Shown: piece after piece, positions 40,683 to 44,995 of the stretch
How the letters are laid out: every line of letters starts with the position of its first letter
How positions within the stretch are numbered: position 1 is the stretch's first letter
Assembly (NCBI GenBank): GCA_934096535.1
Contig: CAKOMC010000007.1
Coordinates: 1 to 44,995 of the forward strand
Reading direction: 5' to 3'
DNA: 44,995 nt
Source: an uncultured Bacilli bacterium
GTDB lineage: Bacteria; Bacillota_I; Bacilli_A; RF39; UBA660
Translations under genes and position numbers: made by a program
The notes under the pieces: generated by a model
Databases searched by the model: none
What the model was told of the DNA's origin: nothing
What the model saw: only the letters and a program-made list of their open reading frames with translations

Positions 40683-41138
40683 ATGGATAAATTATATATA
40701 GAAGAAAATATAAGTAGTAATGATATTATAAAAAGAATTGCTTATGATTATAATTTAAGTAATTATGTGGTTTTAAAAACTAAAAACGGTAAACCATATT
40801 TTAGAGTAGGTAATAAAGATAACGAAATTTATTTTAATATAAGTAATAAAGACAATATAACCGTAGCGGTAACAAGTTCTAACCCTGTAGGTATTGATAT
40901 TGAAAGATTAACTTTTAAGAGTAGTATCGTTAAACATTTCTTTAGTAAAAATGAACAAGAAATAATTAGAGAAAGTTTAGATAAAGAAAAAGATTTTACG
41001 ACTATTTGGGTTAAAAAAGAGGCTTATATTAAATATTTAGGGTTAGATATAACGAGTATTAGAAAAATAGATACGGCTAAAATCACGGGTTTTACGATAA
41101 AAAAATATAAAGAATATATAATAGGAATTAAGGAGTAA
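40683..41138 (+). CDS. 4'-phosphopantetheinyl transferase
   Basis: The 151-residue enzyme transfers phosphopantetheine from CoA to a carrier protein. The metal-binding pair is Asp72 and Glu74 in VGIDIERL, and the W-x-x-KEA motif (WVKKEAYIKYLG, around 109-120) is diagnostic of Sfp/AcpS-type enzymes. It is shorter than Sfp but has the Sfp motif style. It begins 47 bases after the ACP gene, its likely substrate, and two bases before the GT8 gene. No clear ribosome binding site precedes the ATG, and the short gap may contain a weak internal signal. Confidence 0.87.
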   Translation: MDKLYIEENISSNDIIKRIAYDYNLSNYVVLKTKNGKPYFRVGNKDNEIYFNISNKDNITVAVTSSNPVGIDIERLTFKSSIVKHFFSKNEQEIIRESLDKEKDFTTIWVKKEAYIKYLGLDITSIRKIDTAKITGFTIKKYKEYIIGIKE

Positions 41139-41140
41139 AA

Positions 41141-42892
41141 ATGAATTTGTTATACTGTGGCGATAGTAATATTAAAGATGGTTTATTTCTATCAATAAAA
41201 TCAATTTTAAAAGTAGAAAAAGAAGTTTTAAATATTTATGTTTTATCCATGGACTATTTAAATTATAAAAAAATAGATTTAGAATTTATTAGTTATTTGG
41301 ATAGTTTAGTTAAAGAAGTTAATAAAAATAGTTTTGTTAAACTAATAGATATGACAAAAACTTATTTGGAAAACGAATGTAAGGCTAATAAAGATACGAT
41401 GTTTACGCCGTATTGTATGCTTAGACTATATAGTGATTTAGTAGATTTACCTAGTAAAATATTATATTTAGATACTGATGTTTTAGCCTATAAAAGTTTT
41501 AAAGAGTTTTATGATATTGATAATAGTAATTATGAGATTGTAGGAGTTTTAGATTACTATGGTAGTCATATTTATAAGAAAAATCCTTTTAAAAAAGATT
41601 ATTTAAATTCAGGAGTCTTACTTCTTAATTTAGATTTATTAAAAAAAGGGGATATTTTAGGGAAAGCTAGACAAATATGTGCGACTAAAAAGATGCTTTT
41701 ACCCGATCAAAGTGCTTTAAATATCTTATGTAAGCATAAATTGATTGTGGGTAGAAAATATAACGAGCAAAAAGCGATGCAAGATGATACGGTTTTAAGA
41801 CATTTTACAACGACATTTAAGTTCTTTCCAACAATTAAGACGCAAAAAGTTAAACCGTGGCAGGTTCAAAGAATGCATGATATTTTAAATTGTCATGAAT
41901 TTGATTGGTTACTTGATGAATATAAGGAGTGTTTAAAAATGAAAAAGATTATACCAATATTTTTTACCATAGATGATGCTTTTGCCCCTTTTGTAAGCGT
42001 GGCAATTAAATCATTACTTGATAATGCCAACCAAGATTATTTTTATAATATTCATATTGTCAATAATGGGTTGAGTGAAGAAAATAAAGAAAAAATATTA
42101 CAATTAGAAACAAGTTATAGTAAGATAATGTTTAATAACATGGATGAAAGATTAAAAGTAATAACTGATAAAAATGGAACAAGATTAAGAGAAGATTATT
42201 TTAGTTTATCTATTTTCTTTAGAATATTTATTCCGGATTGTTTTAAAGAATATGATAAGGCATTATATATTGATAGTGATACAATAATTTTAGATGATAT
42301 AAGTAAATTATATAATACTGACTTGGAAGGTAATTATATTGGGGGCTGTGTTGATACTTCTTGCTTTGAAATCAAAGATATAACGAATTATTTTACTAAC
42401 GGTGTTGGAGTAGATTATCGTGAATATATAAATTCAGGGGTTATTCTTTTTGATATGAAAACATTAAGAGAAAAGAAGTTTGCTGATAAATTCCTGTATT
42501 TATTTAATAAGTATAATTTTGGTAATGTCGATCCTGATCAATCTTATATAAATGCTATTTTAAAAGGACATATTAAATATTTAGATGGTAAGTGGGATAC
42601 AATGCCTACAGAAGGTGGCAAAATAATAGATAATGCTGGTATTGTTCATTTTAATTTGTTTAAGAAACCTTGGCATTATGATAAGGTGATGTATGAAGAA
42701 GAATTCTGGGATTATGCTAAAAAGACAGCTTATTATGATGAGATAAAGAAAATTAAAGCAAATTATACTTTAGAAGATAAACAGAAAGATGATGATAGCC
42801 TAGAAGCTATGCTTAAAAGATGTCGAGAGATTGTTCAAGATGAAGTTACTTTTAAAACTGTCTTTGATAGTGGTAAGGAAGATAGATTATAA
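41141..42892 (+). CDS. Double-domain family 8 glycosyltransferase
   Basis: The 583-residue protein carries two complete GT8 domains. Domain 1 (1-265) has LLYCGDSN, the metal motif DTD at 111-113 (KILYLDTDVLAY) and PDQSALN. Domain 2 (268-545) has IIPIFFTIDDAF, DSD at 378-380 (ALYIDSDTIIL), INSGVILFD, and DPDQSYINAIL. GT8 enzymes are retaining transferases that use UDP-glucose, UDP-galactose or related donors. Two tandem domains could add two successive sugars. There is no signal peptide, so it works in the cytoplasm or on the inner face of the membrane. GGAG lies six bases before the ATG. The stop overlaps the acyltransferase start by one base. Confidence 0.92.
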   Translation: MNLLYCGDSNIKDGLFLSIKSILKVEKEVLNIYVLSMDYLNYKKIDLEFISYLDSLVKEVNKNSFVKLIDMTKTYLENECKANKDTMFTPYCMLRLYSDLVDLPSKILYLDTDVLAYKSFKEFYDIDNSNYEIVGVLDYYGSHIYKKNPFKKDYLNSGVLLLNLDLLKKGDILGKARQICATKKMLLPDQSALNILCKHKLIVGRKYNEQKAMQDDTVLRHFTTTFKFFPTIKTQKVKPWQVQRMHDILNCHEFDWLLDEYKECLKMKKIIPIFFTIDDAFAPFVSVAIKSLLDNANQDYFYNIHIVNNGLSEENKEKILQLETSYSKIMFNNMDERLKVITDKNGTRLREDYFSLSIFFRIFIPDCFKEYDKALYIDSDTIILDDISKLYNTDLEGNYIGGCVDTSCFEIKDITNYFTNGVGVDYREYINSGVILFDMKTLREKKFADKFLYLFNKYNFGNVDPDQSYINAILKGHIKYLDGKWDTMPTEGGKIIDNAGIVHFNLFKKPWHYDKVMYEEEFWDYAKKTAYYDEIKKIKANYTLEDKQKDDDSLEAMLKRCREIVQDEVTFKTVFDSGKEDRL

Positions 42893-43770
42893 TGATAATT
42901 GGTGGGTCAAAAAAAGATGTTATTAAAAATATTGAACAAAATGTTTTGAATAATGAACTTAATAAAAAAGTAGAAGTTAATGATGCTGTTTTAAGTGATG
43001 AAGAGATAAGTAAATTATTGGATACTTTTTATAAAAATAAAAGCAAAAAAATAAGATATGGTATTAAACATGCGGCTGCTAATATGACGGTTAGTAAGTA
43101 TATGAAGTTATTAGATAAAGATATAATTATTAATGGGGCTGAAAAGTTGAAAAATATTGATTTAAGTAAGGGGGCTATTATCACTTCTAATCATTTTAAT
43201 CCGTTAGATACATTTATTATTCGAAAATTAGTAGAGAAAGTCTTAAAGAAGGATTTATATATAGTTATTCAAGATACTAATTTAGCTATGCCTGGTAGTT
43301 TAGGTTTTTTAATGAACTATACTAATGTTATACCAGTTAGTAAAAGTCCTACTTATTTAGCAGGAACTTTTAAGGAAAATTTGCGAAAAGTTTTAAACGC
43401 TGGTAATATTGTTTTGATTTATCCAGAAGAAGAAATGTGGTTTAATTACCGAAAGATACGACCTTTAAAAAGAGGGGCGTATCAATATGCGGCTATTTTA
43501 AATGTTCCAGTAATATCATGTTTTACAAAGATAGTTGATACGGATAGCATAGATAATGACGAGTTTTATAAGACAACTTATGAATTAAATGTCTTAGGAG
43601 TTTTATATCCGGATAAAGATATTAGTCCAAGAGTAAATAGTATTAATATGTTAAATGAGGATTATGCTTGGAAGAGTAAGGCTTATGAGGTTGCTTATAA
43701 TAGAGTCTTAGAATATAATTTTAGTGCCTCAGATATCGCAGGATATCGTTGGGATAATGTTAGCAAATAA
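42892..43770 (+). CDS. PlsC-type acyltransferase (1-acylglycerol-phosphate acyltransferase family)
   Basis: The 292-residue protein has the acyltransferase motif NHFNPLD (His101, Asp106). The second motif is IYPEEEMWFNYRK (178-187), the variant found in many Bacillota lysophospholipid acyltransferases in place of FPEGTRS. The N-terminal 75 residues form an additional, mostly helical domain. No strong membrane helix was seen. It starts on the last base of the GT8 stop, so the two are coupled. It may acylate a glycolipid using the acyl-ACP made by the upstream ligase. Phosphatidic acid synthesis is the less likely alternative. Confidence 0.88.
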   Translation: MIIGGSKKDVIKNIEQNVLNNELNKKVEVNDAVLSDEEISKLLDTFYKNKSKKIRYGIKHAAANMTVSKYMKLLDKDIIINGAEKLKNIDLSKGAIITSNHFNPLDTFIIRKLVEKVLKKDLYIVIQDTNLAMPGSLGFLMNYTNVIPVSKSPTYLAGTFKENLRKVLNAGNIVLIYPEEEMWFNYRKIRPLKRGAYQYAAILNVPVISCFTKIVDTDSIDNDEFYKTTYELNVLGVLYPDKDISPRVNSINMLNEDYAWKSKAYEVAYNRVLEYNFSASDIAGYRWDNVSK

Positions 43771-43799
43771 AAAGAAATAGCGTGACTATTCTTTTTTTT
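43771..43799. terminator. Bidirectional intrinsic terminator
   Basis: The ascending arm (43771-43780) pairs with CTATTCTTT (43786-43794) with one bulged A and a 5-base loop. Eight T residues follow on the plus strand and an A run lies on the left for the minus strand. It ends the acyltransferase operon and overlaps the stop of the radical SAM gene. Confidence 0.7.
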
Positions 43800-44724
43800 C
43801 GCATTTAATTCCTTGATAAGTATTTCGTTTTACCATTTCTTTATCAATATCATTTAGGACACAAAACTTTTTTAAAACCCATTGGGGAGTGATTAAATCT
43901 TCTTTTTTAGGATCACCTGTGAGACGATGAATAACCATTTCAGGGCGTAAGTATTCTAATTGGGAGATGACGATATCGATATATTCTTCCTTGGTTAAAA
44001 TAGGAAAAGGCTTTTCTTGATACATATCGGCTAATTTAGTATTTTTAATTATATGAAGCATATGGATTTTAATGCCTGATACGCCTAGAGAGTTAATATA
44101 TTTAGCAGTATTTATCATCATTTCTTTAGTTTCGCCTGGTAAGCCGTTTATGATGTGGACAACGACGTTAATATTATTTTTTACTAACTTTTTTACGCAA
44201 TCATCAAAATTTTTCAAATCATGACCACGATGAATTAGTTTTAAAGTTTCATCATACATTGACTGTAAACCTAGTTCAATAGTTAAATTAGTTTTTTTAT
44301 TTAAATCAATTAAGTATTCTAGACATTCATCGGAGATACAATCACTTCTAGTGGCAATGGATAAACCAATAACATTAGGTATCTTAAGAATGGGTTCAAA
44401 TTTAGTTTTTAAGATTTCTACGGGAGCGTAAGTGTTTGTATTAGCCTGAAAATAACCAATATAATAAGCGTCTTGCCATTTATGTTCCATGATATTTTTG
44501 ACCATTTCAAATTGGGTTAATAAATCATCTTCTTTCATCCCAGCAAAATCGCCACTACCAAGGGGAGAACAAAATATACAACCATAACCATCTTTTTTAT
44601 TGGGACAACTAAATCCGGCATTTAAGGAAACTTTGAATACTTTTTTACCATATTTAACTTTATTTTCGTAATTAAGAGTATGATATCTTTTATTATCTAG
44701 TGTGTATTTAAATTTATTTTCCAT
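43786..44724 (-). CDS. Radical SAM protein, YtqA/TIGR01212 family
   Basis: The 312-residue protein has the [4Fe-4S] motif Cys40, Cys49 and Cys52 (CPNKKDGYGCIFC), unusual in spacing but typical of the YhcC/YtqA family. It also has GYFQANTNTYAP, GLSIATRSDCISDECLEYL, ELGLQSMYDETL and INGLPGETKEMM. The family is conserved in Bacillota; its exact substrate is not something I can assign, though RNA modification has been suggested. A TTG at 44730 would extend by two codons, but AGGTGA lies six bases before the ATG at 44724. It is convergent with the acyltransferase operon. Confidence 0.92.
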   Translation of the reverse strand: MENKFKYTLDNKRYHTLNYENKVKYGKKVFKVSLNAGFSCPNKKDGYGCIFCSPLGSGDFAGMKEDDLLTQFEMVKNIMEHKWQDAYYIGYFQANTNTYAPVEILKTKFEPILKIPNVIGLSIATRSDCISDECLEYLIDLNKKTNLTIELGLQSMYDETLKLIHRGHDLKNFDDCVKKLVKNNINVVVHIINGLPGETKEMMINTAKYINSLGVSGIKIHMLHIIKNTKLADMYQEKPFPILTKEEYIDIVISQLEYLRPEMVIHRLTGDPKKEDLITPQWVLKKFCVLNDIDKEMVKRNTYQGIKCEKKE

Positions 44725-44888
44725 GTGCAATCACCTAGAAGTAGTTTACCACAAATAAGAAGTATTTCTAGTAAAAGTTATTTTGATATAGAAAAATAAA
44801 ATGTTTTTTTAAATGATGTTTATAATTTCAAAGTAAAATAAAGAATCTTAATATAATTGATTTCTTAATGAACGATGATTTTTAAATT

Positions 44889-44959
44889 AAAAAAAGAGCT
44901 GATTTTAACTATTCTTTGAAATTAAATATTTGATTTAGAATAGTCTTCAGTTCTTTTTT
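44889..44959. terminator. Hairpin at the right edge, probably a bidirectional terminator
   Basis: The outer stem (44889-44902 with 44947-44959) and inner stem ACTATTCT/AGAATAGT (44908-44915 with 44937-44944) have A and T runs on either side. It overlaps the end of a partial minus-strand frame. Confidence 0.5.
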
Positions 44960-44995
44960 ATTGACATAAGTCATCAATAATATTTTTTGAATCTT
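44909..44995 (-). CDS. C-terminal end of an unidentified minus-strand gene
   Basis: From the window edge the minus strand is open for 28 codons (KIQKILLMTYVNKKELKTIL and onward) to a TAG at 44909-44911, followed by a terminator. The composition looks coding, and terminators built from last codons are common in this window. The identity cannot be told, and chance openness in such AT-rich DNA is possible. Confidence 0.4.
   Translation of the reverse strand, partial: KIQKILLMTYVNKKELKTILNQIFNFKE

Noticed and set aside
1..44995. CRISPR array, tRNA or rRNA genes, insertion sequences and prophage genes
   Set aside because: Reading both strands I saw no regular spaced repeats, cloverleaf sequences, transposases or phage structural genes; the absence is by eye and not a computed search.

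Overview
The window is a gene-dense, very AT-rich chromosomal segment from a low-GC Gram-positive bacterium. It shows no phage or insertion sequences. PolC lies beside DnaE, RNase Y is present, and ribosomal protein L27 carries a cleavable N-terminus next to its protease Prp. The gene order map-infA-rpmJ-rpsM-rpsK-rpoA-rplQ also fits Bacillota. A class A penicillin-binding protein implies a peptidoglycan wall. TGA is used as a stop (for example at the ends of the penicillin-binding protein and prp genes), so this is not a wall-less Mollicute with code 4. The tmRNA degradation tag nevertheless ends in SFA rather than ALAA, which resembles Mollicute tags. A deep-branching, uncultured gut-type Bacilli lineage is the best guess; that placement is inference.

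Layout. 1-2967: distal end of the ribosomal-protein/alpha operon, ending in a terminator inside rplQ. 2969-4121: a two-gene unit of unknown function (acidic coiled-coil protein and an 81-residue protein). 4132-5204: a transglutaminase-like protein and tmRNA, both on the minus strand. 5235-8725: a two-gene exported or surface operon with a Tat-type signal protein and a membrane-anchored cysteine-rich stalk protein; its promoter shares -35 bases with the divergent tmRNA promoter. 8733-10422: a membrane protein, a 46-codon small ORF and an HPt-receiver fusion. 10501-19872: housekeeping and envelope genes (recA, class A PBP, rny, rluB-like, U32 peptidase, processive GT2). 19886-27487: a short remnant or leader, then dnaE and polC in tandem. 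27528-29090: small membrane or surface proteins, an XRE regulator and a stretch of probable decay. 29109-30155: the rplU-prp-rpmA operon behind a structured leader. 30157-33450: a HerA-like ATPase followed by a large protein joining an ADP-ribosyltransferase-like N-terminus to a P-loop kinase-like C-terminus. 33516-36270: an SPFH/SHOCT protein and a double zinc-ribbon membrane protein (YdjI/YdjG-like). 36378-36957: an unknown protein. 37002-43799: an OmpR-type two-component system, then acyl ligase, acyl carrier protein, phosphopantetheinyl transferase, double GT8 and PlsC-type acyltransferase. 43786-44995: a radical SAM protein and the end of another minus-strand gene.

How the genes work together. 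The ribosomal and replication genes are ordinary in content, although the dnaE-polC tandem and the loss of PHP metal ligands in DnaE are notable. The best candidates for undescribed biology are three. First, the HerA-like ATPase with its ART-like/kinase-like partner. Second, the acyl-ACP/glycosyltransferase/acyltransferase cluster downstream of the two-component system, which looks like a complete small pathway for an acylated glycan or glycolipid. Third, the Tat-signal plus cysteine-rich stalk operon at the cell surface. Recurrent genome-style features are intrinsic terminators folded from the last codons of genes, and promoters with exact 17-bp spacers and TTGC-type -35 hexamers. No tRNA, rRNA or CRISPR array was seen.
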